Source: Helicobacter anseris
GTDB lineage: Bacteria; Campylobacterota; Campylobacteria; Campylobacterales; Helicobacteraceae
Direction: 5' to 3'
NCBI GenBank assembly: GCA_004368235.1
Contig: JXTW01000002.1
Coordinates: 14,438 to 78,437 of the forward strand
DNA: 64,000 bases
Each line of letters opens with the position of its first letter. Within the stretch, counting starts at the first letter, position 1. The notes beneath the pieces are model-generated. The model made no database searches, was not told where the DNA came from, and saw only the letters and a program-made list of their open reading frames with translations. Below are positions 25,908 to 35,022 of the stretch, piece by piece. Position numbers and translations under genes: made by a program.

Positions 25908-26399
25908 TTAAGATTTTTTTCGCATAAATAAAGAGGAGATTTTTAAATATAGATATTGAAAAATATTAAGCTTTTTGCCACTTTTTTGCAGAATCATTTG
26001 CAAGATTTTATCGCGTCTAAACATAACTGCGCAATTAAAAGGACTCATCCCTCCTCCAGCATAGGGATCAGCACCATGATCTAAAAGTATTTTAGCTACT
26101 TCTTCATATCCTTTAAAACATACACCAGCTAAAGGTGTTTGGTTGCGGTTATTTGTCCTATCTACTTCAGCACCGCGATCTAAAAGCAAACGTACAACAT
26201 CAATTGAGTTGTGATAACTAGCTAACATTAAAAGTGTATCGCCTTTATGGTTTGAAAAATTTACATTCAATCCAGAATCAAGCATAATTTTTAAAGAATC
26301 TACATCATTTTGGCGGGCAAAATCAAAGCTTTGTGCGCAAAATTCTTCCATAGCTAATTCTTCTTCTTTGGTTAGTTGATTTTGTGTTTGTGTATTCAT
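25908..26399 (-). CDS. Ankyrin-repeat protein
   Basis: A 163-residue protein with about three ankyrin repeats between residues 30 and 135 (VNFSNHKGDTLLMLASYHNS, then TNNRNQTPLAGVCFKGYEEV, then DPYAGGGMSPFNCAVMFRRD). There is no signal peptide, so it is probably a cytoplasmic protein-binding module. The C terminus is basic (LFMRKKS). It is convergent with hypF, whose stop is 2 bases away. The partner is unknown. Confidence 0.85.
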   Translation of the reverse strand: MNTQTQNQLTKEEELAMEEFCAQSFDFARQNDVDSLKIMLDSGLNVNFSNHKGDTLLMLASYHNSIDVVRLLLDRGAEVDRTNNRNQTPLAGVCFKGYEEVAKILLDHGADPYAGGGMSPFNCAVMFRRDKILQMILQKSGKKLNIFQYLYLKISSLFMRKKS

Positions 26400-26490
26400 T
26401 GAGTATTCCTTGAATATGTTTTATTCAAGTGTAGCAAAAAACCTAAAAACTCTGTAAAATGAGAGCTAAAAAATAAAATTAAGGCAAATT

Positions 26491-27108
26491 GTGAAAAAAA
26501 TAAATTTAGTGATTCTATTTAGTGGTAATGGCAAAAATATGGAAAATATTATTTTTAAGCTGCATAAAAAACAATTTCAGATTCTTGGACATTGTGTAGA
26601 AATCTGCGTGCGTGCAGCCTTAAGTAATAAAAAAAATGCCTATGGGCTTAAACGACTAGAAAACTTAAATACTCAATATTATGAAAAAATAGATTCTATT
26701 ATCTTAGAGCATGCAAATTTTGCTAATCGAGAAGAGTTTGATAGGCAATTAGCCAATGTGCTTGAAAAATACAAGCCAGATTTAGTTGTTTTAGCAGGAT
26801 TTATGCGGATTTTAAGTCCATTTTTTGTCAATCAGTTTCAAATTATAAATATTCATCCATCTCTTCTACCAAAATATAAAGGTGCTCATGCCATAAAAGA
26901 TAGCTTTGAGAGCAAAGATAGAGAAGTAGGAGTAAGTGTGCATTGGGTAGATGAAGGATTAGATTCTGGTAGAATTATTCTTCAAGCTTCTAGGTTGCGT
27001 CAAGAAGATGAAGATTTTGAATTTTTTGAAAATCAGATACATAAAATAGAATATGATCTCTATCCTCAAGCTATTATCAAGGCTATTGAGGAAGGTCTTA
27101 AATCATAA
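26491..27108 (+). CDS. purN: Phosphoribosylglycinamide formyltransferase
   Basis: A 205-residue PurN of the folate-dependent type, third step of purine synthesis. LVILFSGNGKNMENII binds the phosphate, LAGFMRILSPFFVNQFQIINIHPSLLPKYKGAHA carries the catalytic Asn-His region, and HWVDEGLDSGRII the catalytic Asp. The start is a GTG at 26491 behind AAGG; there is no alternative ATG nearby that keeps the fold. It lies 15 bases before the antiporter gene. Confidence 0.92.
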   Translation: MKKINLVILFSGNGKNMENIIFKLHKKQFQILGHCVEICVRAALSNKKNAYGLKRLENLNTQYYEKIDSIILEHANFANREEFDRQLANVLEKYKPDLVVLAGFMRILSPFFVNQFQIINIHPSLLPKYKGAHAIKDSFESKDREVGVSVHWVDEGLDSGRIILQASRLRQEDEDFEFFENQIHKIEYDLYPQAIIKAIEEGLKS

Positions 27109-27123
27109 TTATGGAGAATAAGA

Positions 27124-28305
27124 ATGCATGAGAGTGCACTTTATCATCACTTTTTATCTTTTGCAATTGTTTCAATTTTAATTGTTATTGCTCCATTTTT
27201 ATCTAAAATTACACGCATTCCTATTGTTGTTGTAGAAATGTTTTTAGGAGCATTTGGCGTATACTTTGGTATTTTTCATCCTTCAGAAATTATTTCTGTT
27301 TTTGCCAAAATTGGTTTTTTATTTTTAATGTTTTTATGTGGTATGGAAGTCGATTTACGTGGTTTTAGGGCATTAGGGAGAAAATTTTTAAAAAAAGCTT
27401 TAGTGTATTTTTTGATTTTATACATAGGAGCTGTAATAGTTGTAATCAGTTTTAATCTACCCGGGATTTTTATTGCTGCATTACCGGTGATGAGTCTAGG
27501 TATGATTATGGCACTTATTCGCGATTATGGTAAAGATGAACCATGGCTACAACTAGCATTGAAAATTGGAATTGTAGGAGAGCTATTATCAATTACAGCA
27601 TTGGTATTTATCAATGGAATCTACTCTTATGGGTTGACTTTTGAACTCTATAAGACCCTTTTTGTTTTGATCGGTTTTGTGCTTGTTATTATTGCTTTTT
27701 TTGCAGTGATTAAAATCGTATTTTGGTGGTTTCCAGGATTTAAGAACTTTTTAATGCCTAAACATGATGGTCAAAATCAAGATATTAGATTGTCTATGAT
27801 GTTATTTTTATGTCTTATAGTTGTGGTTATGGGCTTAGAGCTTGAAAATGTTTTAGGTGCTTTTTTGGCTGGTATGATCATTGCTACTTTTTTCTCTTAT
27901 AAACATGAACTCATTGAAAAACTCAATGATATTGGATTTGGATTTTTTGTACCTTTGTTTTTTATTAATGTCGGCACAACTTTAAAATTAGATGTAGTTT
28001 TGGAAAATCCAAAACTATTGCTTTATGGTATTTGCATTGCTTTTTGTATGATTGCCTTGCGTATAGTGGCTGCATTTGGAGCTTTTAGACATTATTTTAG
28101 CCATTTACGCGATATTATATTATATGCGCTTAGTGATTCAATGCCACTGACATTCTTAGTTGCAACAGCAGCACTTGGGTTAGAACTTGGAGCTTTGGGA
28201 CAAAATGCTTATTATGCTTTTTTATTGGCAGCAATGTTTGAGGGGATATGTTTTATTATTGTGATTAAATTAATTTATACATTTTGGAAACCTAGAATGT
28301 TATAA
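27124..28305 (+). CDS. CPA2-type cation:proton antiporter (KefB-like)
   Basis: A 393-residue inner-membrane protein with about 11-13 hydrophobic segments. GFLFLMFLCGMEVDLRGFRALG (residues about 65-86) and the later GAFLAGMIIATFF and FGFFVPLFFINVGTTLKLD match monovalent cation:proton antiporter-2 proteins. There is no C-terminal TrkA-N domain, so it is the membrane part alone, as in the H. pylori KefB-like protein. Ion specificity (Na+ or K+) cannot be read. Confidence 0.85.
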   Translation: MHESALYHHFLSFAIVSILIVIAPFLSKITRIPIVVVEMFLGAFGVYFGIFHPSEIISVFAKIGFLFLMFLCGMEVDLRGFRALGRKFLKKALVYFLILYIGAVIVVISFNLPGIFIAALPVMSLGMIMALIRDYGKDEPWLQLALKIGIVGELLSITALVFINGIYSYGLTFELYKTLFVLIGFVLVIIAFFAVIKIVFWWFPGFKNFLMPKHDGQNQDIRLSMMLFLCLIVVVMGLELENVLGAFLAGMIIATFFSYKHELIEKLNDIGFGFFVPLFFINVGTTLKLDVVLENPKLLLYGICIAFCMIALRIVAAFGAFRHYFSHLRDIILYALSDSMPLTFLVATAALGLELGALGQNAYYAFLLAAMFEGICFIIVIKLIYTFWKPRML

Positions 28306-28330
28306 TTTTAAAAATTTAAAAAGGGAAAAA

Positions 28331-29509
28331 ATGGAAAAATTTAAGCAATTTATAGAAGATCGCAAAAAGAATATGAGAGAAATTTTAGGGTTTGGAATTG
28401 CTAGAGTAGAACTTGGTAAAAACAGCAAAGTTTTATGTGCTACTTATCCAGTATTAAATTGGAATGAAAATTATGGTAGTTATGCTGTATTTGATGCTTG
28501 CAAAAAGGATGCCATAGAGGTTTTTAGAGCTCAAGATGAAGAGATTTATAGCCTTAATTTAAAATTTATTAATAAGGCATTAGAGCTTTTTTCTCCTTTT
28601 ATTGCTGAAGCTAGTATTGATTTACAAAGTCATAAAAATATTCAAACCTTATTGAGCTTAAAAAAAATTTTACTTAATGGGGTAGAAAATAATATTGATT
28701 ATCGTTTAGTGTTTTTATATAAAGATTCTAAGTGCGAGAGCGTAGAGAGCGCATATATGAAACTTTTAGCACTTTCTTTGGGTAAAGCGGCTTTAAGAAG
28801 TTTAAACTTAGATGGTATTTTCGGTCTTTTAAGCAATGTGGCATGGAGTGGAAATAAGCCTTATGAACTTGATTATTTGCGAGAAAATGAAATTGAATTA
28901 AAGCTTAGAGGTGAGTATCCTAGTATCGATTTTGTAGATAAATTCCCACGCTATTTAATGCAGGTCATCCCTCAATATGATAATATCAGAATTCTTGATA
29001 CAGCTAAGACAAGATTTGGTGCTTATCTTGGGAAGGGCGGATATACACAAATGCCCGGGGCTAGTTATATTAACTTTAATGCTGGCGTGGAAGGTGCATG
29101 TATGAATGAAGGTAGAATCTCCTCATCAGTGATTATCGGAGAGGGGACTGATATTGGTGGGGGTGCTAGCATTCTTGGAGTACTTAGTGGGGGAAATTCA
29201 GATCCTATTTCTATAGGTAAAAATTGTTTGCTTGGAGTGAATAGCTCTACAGGTATTAGTCTTGGGGATGGATGTATTGTAGATGGTGGGATCGCAGTAT
29301 TAGCCGGTACAATTTTTGAGATAGATTTAGAAAATGCACAAAAAATTGCTAGCATTAATCCTGGTTTTAAAATTAAAGAAAGCAGATTATATAAAGGCAA
29401 AGAATTGAGTAAACTTAATGGTGTTCATTTCCGTCAAGATAGCAAAACTGGCAAAATGATTGCCTTTAGATCTTCACGAGAAATAGCCCTTAATGCTGAT
29501 TTGCATTAA
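28331..29509 (+). CDS. dapD: Tetrahydrodipicolinate N-succinyltransferase
   Basis: A 392-residue DapD of the long epsilonproteobacterial form, part of lysine and diaminopimelate synthesis. An N-terminal region of about 200 residues is followed by the beta-helix active domain with YLGKGGYTQMPGASYINFNAG, SVIIGEGTDIGGGASILG and IGKNCLLGVNSSTG. The product feeds peptidoglycan cross-bridges. It starts after a GGGAAAA site 25 bases beyond the antiporter gene. Confidence 0.93.
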   Translation: MEKFKQFIEDRKKNMREILGFGIARVELGKNSKVLCATYPVLNWNENYGSYAVFDACKKDAIEVFRAQDEEIYSLNLKFINKALELFSPFIAEASIDLQSHKNIQTLLSLKKILLNGVENNIDYRLVFLYKDSKCESVESAYMKLLALSLGKAALRSLNLDGIFGLLSNVAWSGNKPYELDYLRENEIELKLRGEYPSIDFVDKFPRYLMQVIPQYDNIRILDTAKTRFGAYLGKGGYTQMPGASYINFNAGVEGACMNEGRISSSVIIGEGTDIGGGASILGVLSGGNSDPISIGKNCLLGVNSSTGISLGDGCIVDGGIAVLAGTIFEIDLENAQKIASINPGFKIKESRLYKGKELSKLNGVHFRQDSKTGKMIAFRSSREIALNADLH

Positions 29510-29550
29510 ATGGTATTAATTTTGCTTAAACTTTAAAAAATATACATGGA

Positions 29551-30621
29551 GTGATGATGAAAATTTTAGGGAAAATCTTTATTTTAGGACTTTTAATAAT
29601 CAATATCGGCTATAGTGAAGATAATGATGGTAATCAGAATAAAGCACCTACTATAGCTCCAAATCCAACCCCTGATGATCCTCGTGCACTCACTTCTCCT
29701 CAAACGACAAAAGATTACCTTCGGTTTGGTATGGATGCTGCTAAAAAGCAGGATTATAAGAGCGCTTTTAAATATTTTAAACAAGCTTGTGATAATGGAG
29801 ATCCTGCTGGCTGTTTTGCTATTGGTACTATGTATGCCAATGGTGTTGGTATTTTAACTAATTTAGATAAAGCGGAACGATACTATGAAATGGGATGCAG
29901 TGGTGGGGATGCTACAGCTTGTTCCAGCTTAGCAACTATTTATGATTCTAAAGATCAAGCAAGCGTGAGTGATAAGAAAAAAGCAGTTGAACTATATATG
30001 ACAGCTTGCCAAGGCGGAGATGTAATAGCTTGCAATAATTTAGCCTATATGTATGCAAATGGTGATGGAGTACAAAAAGATTATTATAAGGCTATGAATT
30101 ATTATAAATATGCTTGTGATTCTGGCAGTGATTTAGGTTGTTATAATTTAGGCTTACTAACTAATACAAATAATATTTATGGGTATAATCGTGCAAATCT
30201 TACACCAGTAGATCTTAACTATTTAGCTTGCAATGCAGGTGATATAAAAGGCTGTGCAAATCTAGGATGGATTTACGCAAATGGTCTTTCAGGAGCACCA
30301 GTTAGCTATCATTATGCGGCTAGGTATTTTAATCAAGCTTGTTTAGCTGGTGATATACCAAGCTGTAATAATCTTGCTGTGCTTTATCAAAAAGGTCTTG
30401 GGGTGCCCCAGGATACACAAAGAGCACTTGATTTATTCTCTTATGCTTGTAATTCTGGACATCAAAAAGCCTGTGATAATTATAGAATCTATAAACAACA
30501 ACTCATAGGTGGTAGACGTCCAGATCATGGAGCATTATTTTTCCCTAATAATCCAAATCTTGGTAAAAAACCACCACTTGGTAAGGACCCAATGAGGTAT
30601 GATCGCAGATATAACCGCTAA
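29551..30621 (+). CDS. Sel1-repeat Helicobacter cysteine-rich protein (Hcp family)
   Basis: A 356-residue secreted protein. A signal peptide (about residues 1-20, ending NIGYSE) is followed by a proline-rich stretch and about seven Sel1-like repeats, each with the paired cysteines spaced as in Hcp proteins (for example ACDNGDPAGCFAIGTMYANG, then GCSGGDATACSSLATIY). The cysteine pairs form disulfides inside each repeat. The tail from residue 325 is basic and proline-rich. The start could be either of two adjacent ATG codons. H. pylori Hcp proteins are exported and immunogenic; function here is unproven. Confidence 0.88.
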   Translation: MMMKILGKIFILGLLIINIGYSEDNDGNQNKAPTIAPNPTPDDPRALTSPQTTKDYLRFGMDAAKKQDYKSAFKYFKQACDNGDPAGCFAIGTMYANGVGILTNLDKAERYYEMGCSGGDATACSSLATIYDSKDQASVSDKKKAVELYMTACQGGDVIACNNLAYMYANGDGVQKDYYKAMNYYKYACDSGSDLGCYNLGLLTNTNNIYGYNRANLTPVDLNYLACNAGDIKGCANLGWIYANGLSGAPVSYHYAARYFNQACLAGDIPSCNNLAVLYQKGLGVPQDTQRALDLFSYACNSGHQKACDNYRIYKQQLIGGRRPDHGALFFPNNPNLGKKPPLGKDPMRYDRRYNR

Positions 30622-30644
30622 AATCTGTATTATGGGATTTTAGC
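30617..30644 (+). terminator. Hairpin at the end of the Sel1-repeat gene
   Basis: A perfect 9-bp stem, GCTAAAATC (30617-30625) with GATTTTAGC (30636-30644), and a 10-base loop overlap the stop codon of the cysteine-rich protein gene. T-rich sequence follows at a distance, so the terminator call is moderate only. Confidence 0.4.
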
Positions 30645-30684
30645 TATCTAAATTTATCTTTAAAAATACGCTTTTTTATTCATC

Positions 30685-31362
30685 CTAAGCATCAGTCTTT
30701 GGATAACAAAAGCGATAACCACGTCTTCTAACTGTTTCTATGGTATGAATTCCAAGGGGTTTATCTAGTCTTTGGCGAATTTGATTAATAGCTACTTCAA
30801 TAACATTAGGAGTAACAAGTTCTGGTTCTTCCCAAATAGCATCTAGTAGTTGTTCTTTAGAAACTATTTGATCCTTATGGCGAGCAAGATGAGTTAATAC
30901 CTCAAAAGGTTTGCCCTTAACTTCAACTTCTTTTCCTTGATAAATAATGCGTTCTTCATCTGGATTAATTACAAGATTTTCTATCTCAATTATTCCTGTG
31001 CTACTAAGTTTTAAATGTGCCTCAATGCGACTTAAAAGAGCCGTAGAATCTAATGGTTTATAAATATAATCATCAGCACCAGCCCTAAAAGATGCACTTT
31101 CATTAATATGATCTGGAAATTTATGAGAAACAAGAACAATTTTTGTTTTAGAATTTTTAGATTTAATTTCGCTCAATAGCTCATAGATATCATTTTGACC
31201 AAGTTTCAAGCTCATTAAAATTAGATTATAATGCCTAATCCCTGTATAATAATAACCATCCTTAAGATTGCCAGCCACATCGGTTTGATAACCATGAGTT
31301 GCAAAAAAATCTCCTATGCTTTTAGCGCTGTCTATCTCCTCATCAATCAGTAAAATTCGCAT
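30685..31362 (-). CDS. hsrA: Orphan atypical response regulator HsrA (HP1043 homologue)
   Basis: A 225-residue OmpR-type regulator. The DNA-binding half is very close to H. pylori HP1043/HsrA as I remember it (GKPFEVLTHLARH, ILDAIWEEPE-like region, ETVRRRGYRFCYPK). In the receiver half the phospho-acceptor Asp position is Ser (S51 in LILMSLKL), matching the known phosphorylation-independent behaviour of HsrA. I chose the ATG at 31362 with AAGGA 7 bases upstream; the frame is open to 31398 but the added residues fall outside the family. It is essential in H. pylori and has no partner kinase here either. Confidence 0.92.
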   Translation of the reverse strand: MRILLIDEEIDSAKSIGDFFATHGYQTDVAGNLKDGYYYTGIRHYNLILMSLKLGQNDIYELLSEIKSKNSKTKIVLVSHKFPDHINESASFRAGADDYIYKPLDSTALLSRIEAHLKLSSTGIIEIENLVINPDEERIIYQGKEVEVKGKPFEVLTHLARHKDQIVSKEQLLDAIWEEPELVTPNVIEVAINQIRQRLDKPLGIHTIETVRRRGYRFCYPKTDA

Positions 31363-31534
31363 TTTAATTCCTTGAAAGTTTAAAATGATACAAACCATAT
31401 AAGCTTAAAGTTTTATTAAACAAATTATAACATATTTTTATATTAATTTAAGAGAAACATTCCTAGTTTTCGTGCCTCGAGATATTTATTAATTTTTGTT
31501 AAAAGTTGTTTACCTTTAAATTATTATTTATTGG

Positions 31535-31642
31535 TAAAATTTATCTAGTTAGTCGAAAGGCTAACTCGGTATGCAGTATGGCAAGATTATTCCCCTCCTT
31601 TCTTTGCTATTAGGTTGCATACCGCTCTCCTTTTTTTGTTTT
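31535..31642 (+). ncRNA. repG: RepG-like small RNA with CU-rich terminator loop, with its promoter
   Basis: Promoter -10 TAAAAT (31535-31540) predicts a start near 31547. The RNA would begin with a perfect 8-bp stem and GAAA tetraloop (31547-31554 / 31559-31566). Then comes a long hairpin: outer stem 31567-31575 / 31616-31624 (9 bp), inner stem 31578-31584 / 31604-31610, and a 19-base loop containing CCCCTCCTTTCT (31592-31603). A T run ends it (31631-31637). Size (about 90 nt), two-stem layout, CU-rich loop and position beside hsrA all agree with H. pylori RepG, which binds G-repeats in target mRNAs. Identification is from memory of that RNA. Confidence 0.75.
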
Positions 31643-31675
31643 GTTAAGTTAAAAATTGATATTTTAGGTGCTATC

Positions 31676-32494
31676 TTAGGGTAGCATCTTTTTATTTGTT
31701 TTTTGTTTAATCATAATGCTGATGCCCTTACATACACGCATACCAAAAAGCAGAATAATCCATGATATATAAATCCAGAGCATTAAAATAAGTAACATAG
31801 AAATGGAGCCATATAGGCTAGGATAGGTTTTATTATAGTTAATGTAGAAGAAAAATAAAGTCTTAAATGCATACCATACACTAGCACAAACAATTGATGA
31901 TAGGATAAGAATTTTATTTTGCAGTGTTTTATTAGCAGAGATTTTAAAAAGTACTAAAAATAGCATACATACTACTGCCCATGGGAAAATTTTCCCAAGC
32001 AAAAAGAACTGAAAAGTGTTTTGTAATATTGGTGTTACCTTTGTATTGAAATAAAATAAAGCAGCAATAATAATTGGAAAAAAAGTCATCATTACCCAGT
32101 ATACCATTAAAGAATCTATAAACTTTCTTGGCTTTGAATTAAACATTCTTGAAGTAATGAACTCATAGTTTCTAAAAAATAACAAAGAAGTCATTATTAC
32201 ATAAATAAGCCCCACTATTCCCATTTTGTGCGTATTAATAAGGAAGGTATTAAATATTTGCATAAAAATCTCAGTATTGGTAGGAATAATATAAGAGAGG
32301 ATAAGATCTTTAAGTTGCTGAATTTGGATCTGGAAGCTAGGCAATGATGAAATAACTGAAATAATAATAAGACATAATGGAATAATTGCAAAAATAGTAT
32401 AAAAACTAAGTGATGCTGCAAAATAGAGAATTTCTTGCTCATGAGTTAGGAAGTTGTAACTAAGTTTTAACTTTCTTTTAAAATCAATATCCAT
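31676..32494 (-). CDS. YihY/BrkB family inner-membrane protein
   Basis: A 272-residue protein with about six hydrophobic segments. The opening KLSYNFLTHEQEILYFAASLSFYTIFAIIPL and the later GSISMLLILMLWIYISWIILLFG are hallmarks of the YihY family, once misnamed ribonuclease BN. The molecular function is unknown. It is convergent with the small RNA gene upstream in coordinates: its stop is about 40 bases beyond the RNA terminator. Confidence 0.85.
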   Translation of the reverse strand: MDIDFKRKLKLSYNFLTHEQEILYFAASLSFYTIFAIIPLCLIIISVISSLPSFQIQIQQLKDLILSYIIPTNTEIFMQIFNTFLINTHKMGIVGLIYVIMTSLLFFRNYEFITSRMFNSKPRKFIDSLMVYWVMMTFFPIIIAALFYFNTKVTPILQNTFQFFLLGKIFPWAVVCMLFLVLFKISANKTLQNKILILSSIVCASVWYAFKTLFFFYINYNKTYPSLYGSISMLLILMLWIYISWIILLFGMRVCKGISIMIKQKTNKKMLP

Positions 32495-32599
32495 TAATTC
32501 CCTCGACTAAAAATTCACTGATATTTTACTTAAGTTTTACTAAAAAAACTCCAGGGCTTTACTACAGATTTTTAAAATCCTTGCAAACAAGGAGAAAAT

Positions 32600-33970
32600 A
32601 TGACAAAAGTTTTAAGAATAGCCTTTATTTATGGCTCGATAGCATTTGGAATGGATTTAAAGGATGGGCAAATAATCCCAGCAGCAAAAGAGGTCAAAGA
32701 AGAAGAATCAAGTAAAGCCTTTTTGAAACGTTTTGATTTTAGTGGATTTGGCTACATAGGTTATTTTAGAAATGATCTTAATTTGTCTGGACAAAGTATT
32801 CAGTATCGTTTAAAGCTTGATTCTAGTTATGATATTTATAATGGTTATTTAGCACATTTAGGGATATTTTTCTCTCAAGGTTCTTCTACACCTAATGCTA
32901 ATTCTTATATTTATGGGGGCGTGCATGGCAGTAGAGGAGGAGTAAGCAATACTGGATTTTCAGATAGATTTGGTATAGGAGTCTTTGGTGCTAGTAAAAC
33001 TTTTAATTTTTCTAAAAATAGTTTAGAAATTAAGGCAGGTAGATTTAATCTTGATACTCCATTAAGCAATAATAAGGTGGATTTATATAGCGGTATTGAA
33101 GCAAAAATTAAATACAAGAATATGCAATATTTTTTACTCTATTCTTTTAGCTATATGACTGATCACTTAGCCTATGCTCTTAATGCAAGAGGATTATTTG
33201 ATTCTAAAAATCAGAAGCTAGAGGGTCAGCATGCAGCGAGTATAGGTATTGGAAACTCACTTTTTATAGCTGGCTTAAAGTATAAGGCAAAATACATAGA
33301 TTCTATGTTTTATATTGCTAATAGTGTTAATTTTTTTGATGTTATTGCTTTTGGTCAAACTTCTTTTAAGCAAGATATAGGGGATTTTAACTATAGTCTG
33401 AATGCTCAAATAGCCTATGCTAAAATTTCTAACTCTCCAAGCTTAAAGCTAGGAGGAGATGGGGGTAAACAAATTTCAAGTGCTATTAACTTAAAATCAT
33501 TAGCTCAAAATAGAGGAGTTTATAATCTTAATATACATTTAAATTATAAGAAATTTAAAAGCAAGATAGGATTTTTGGGTAGCTTTGGAGATGGCTATGG
33601 GGTGCTTTTAAACTCTATAGGAGGACTTAATTTGGCAGGGAGAATGTGGCAAAATAATTTTACATCTACTTATGAAGGTTTTGGCATTCTTGGATCTGGG
33701 GGATATAAAAATTCTGATATTTTTGTTACTTATAGTAGCTTTGAATTTGGGGCTTTTGATATGTTTTGGGGCGTAGATATTGCCTTTATTGGTGGAAATA
33801 ATTTCTTTCCACTTAGTACTAATGATTTGCTAAATCGAAATTTCATAGAGCTTACACCACATTTTAAATATAATTTAACCAAACAATTGGATATATCACT
33901 TTCTTCCTCATTTTATTTTTTAGATATTAAAGGTATTAAAACAAAAGTTCAACTTCAATATAAGTTTTAA
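32600..33970 (+). CDS. Outer-membrane beta-barrel protein, Helicobacter Hof/OprD-like porin
   Basis: A 456-residue barrel protein. A short signal-like N terminus (IAFIYGSIAFGMD) precedes alternating aromatic and small residues typical of outer-membrane strands (FGYIGYFRNDL, YRLKLDSSYDIYNGYLAHLGIFF) and a terminal IKTKVQLQYKF ending in Phe. The plan resembles the OprD-like Hof porins of Helicobacter. Substrate is unknown. A GGAG site precedes the ATG. It stands alone between two gene blocks. Confidence 0.75.
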   Translation: MTKVLRIAFIYGSIAFGMDLKDGQIIPAAKEVKEEESSKAFLKRFDFSGFGYIGYFRNDLNLSGQSIQYRLKLDSSYDIYNGYLAHLGIFFSQGSSTPNANSYIYGGVHGSRGGVSNTGFSDRFGIGVFGASKTFNFSKNSLEIKAGRFNLDTPLSNNKVDLYSGIEAKIKYKNMQYFLLYSFSYMTDHLAYALNARGLFDSKNQKLEGQHAASIGIGNSLFIAGLKYKAKYIDSMFYIANSVNFFDVIAFGQTSFKQDIGDFNYSLNAQIAYAKISNSPSLKLGGDGGKQISSAINLKSLAQNRGVYNLNIHLNYKKFKSKIGFLGSFGDGYGVLLNSIGGLNLAGRMWQNNFTSTYEGFGILGSGGYKNSDIFVTYSSFEFGAFDMFWGVDIAFIGGNNFFPLSTNDLLNRNFIELTPHFKYNLTKQLDISLSSSFYFLDIKGIKTKVQLQYKF

Positions 33971-34000
33971 AAATATTAAGAAATTTTAGCGTTAAGAAAT

Positions 34001-34011
34001 TCTGCTACAAT
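34001..34011 (+). promoter_or_regulatory. Extended -10 promoter of argF
   Basis: TGCTACAAT, with TACAAT at 34006-34011, predicts a start near 34018 and a short leader before the ATG at 34039. It would drive argF, DUF2603, hemN and the truncated glpC. Confidence 0.5.
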
Positions 34012-34038
34012 AGTTGAAAATAACTTAGGGTAAGATCA

Positions 34039-35022
34039 ATGAAGCACTTTTTAACATTAGCAGATTTTACACCCAGCGAGCTTATAGAAATGTTAACTCT
34101 TGGACTTGAGTTAAAGCGTGATTTTAAGCAGGGAAAGAGCCATAATGGGCTATCTGGTAAAATACTAGGGATGATTTTTGAAAAAAATTCTACGCGTACA
34201 AGAGTAAGTTTTGAGGCTGGTATTTACCAGTTGGGAGGTATGGGCATATTTCTATCTAATAGAGATATTCAATTAAGTAGGGGCGAAAGTATTTATGATT
34301 CTGCAAAAGTAGTGAGCTCTATGTTAGACTTGATTATGATACGTACTTTTGAGCATTCTCGATTAGAAGAATTTGCCAAGCATTCAAAAGTTCCTGTAAT
34401 TAATGGGCTTAGTGATTCTTATCATCCTGCACAGGTTATGGCTGATTATATGACAATGATTGAAAATGGTATTTTTTCTTCTCATTTTGTTAGTCCAGAG
34501 CTGATATCGATATTGCAGAATTTGGGTATTAGACATATAGCAGAGCCAAAATTAAGTTATATCGGAGATGGTAATAACATGGCTCATTCTTATATGATGC
34601 TAGCAGCTAAATTTGGATTAGAGCTTAAAATTTCCACTCCAAAAAAATATAGTCCAGATCCTAAAATTACAGAATTTGCACTAAAAATTGCGAAAGAAAG
34701 TAATGCTAAGATTGAGTTTTATTCATCCCCAGAAGAAGCTATAAGTGATTGTAATGTTGTTTTGACAGATACTTGGATTTCTATGGGACAAGAAGATGAG
34801 AAAGAAAAAAGAAGGTCTGATTTTAGGGGATATTGCATAGATTCTAAACTAATGGCTTTGGCTAGTAAGGATGCTATTTTTATGCATTGTCTACCAGCAT
34901 ATCGCGGCGAAGAAGTGAGTGCTGATGTTATTGATGGTCCTCAAAGTCGTGTGTTTGAAGAAGCAGAAAACAGACTTCATATTCAAAAAGGAATTATGCT
35001 ATGGCTACACCAAAACAGGTAA
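34039..35022 (+). CDS. argF: Ornithine carbamoyltransferase
   Basis: A 327-residue OTCase that makes citrulline from ornithine and carbamoyl phosphate. STRTR (in EKNSTRTRVSFEAG) binds carbamoyl phosphate; HPAQVMADYMT, DGNNMAHSYM and HCLPAYRGEEV complete the family set. H. pylori lacks this step, so its presence indicates arginine synthesis as in enterohepatic Helicobacter and Campylobacter. The last 22 bases overlap the next gene. Confidence 0.94.
   Translation: MKHFLTLADFTPSELIEMLTLGLELKRDFKQGKSHNGLSGKILGMIFEKNSTRTRVSFEAGIYQLGGMGIFLSNRDIQLSRGESIYDSAKVVSSMLDLIMIRTFEHSRLEEFAKHSKVPVINGLSDSYHPAQVMADYMTMIENGIFSSHFVSPELISILQNLGIRHIAEPKLSYIGDGNNMAHSYMMLAAKFGLELKISTPKKYSPDPKITEFALKIAKESNAKIEFYSSPEEAISDCNVVLTDTWISMGQEDEKEKRRSDFRGYCIDSKLMALASKDAIFMHCLPAYRGEEVSADVIDGPQSRVFEEAENRLHIQKGIMLWLHQNR

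Noticed and set aside
26400-26490. Possible purine-responsive riboswitch before purN
   Set aside because: The leader is about 90 bases, AT-rich, and I see no conserved junction sequence of a purine or PRPP riboswitch.
31535-31642. Small SRP (4.5S) RNA
   Set aside because: The structured RNA lacks the conserved GGAAGGAAGCA-type SRP core; tetraloop stem, CU-rich terminator loop and location by hsrA fit RepG better.
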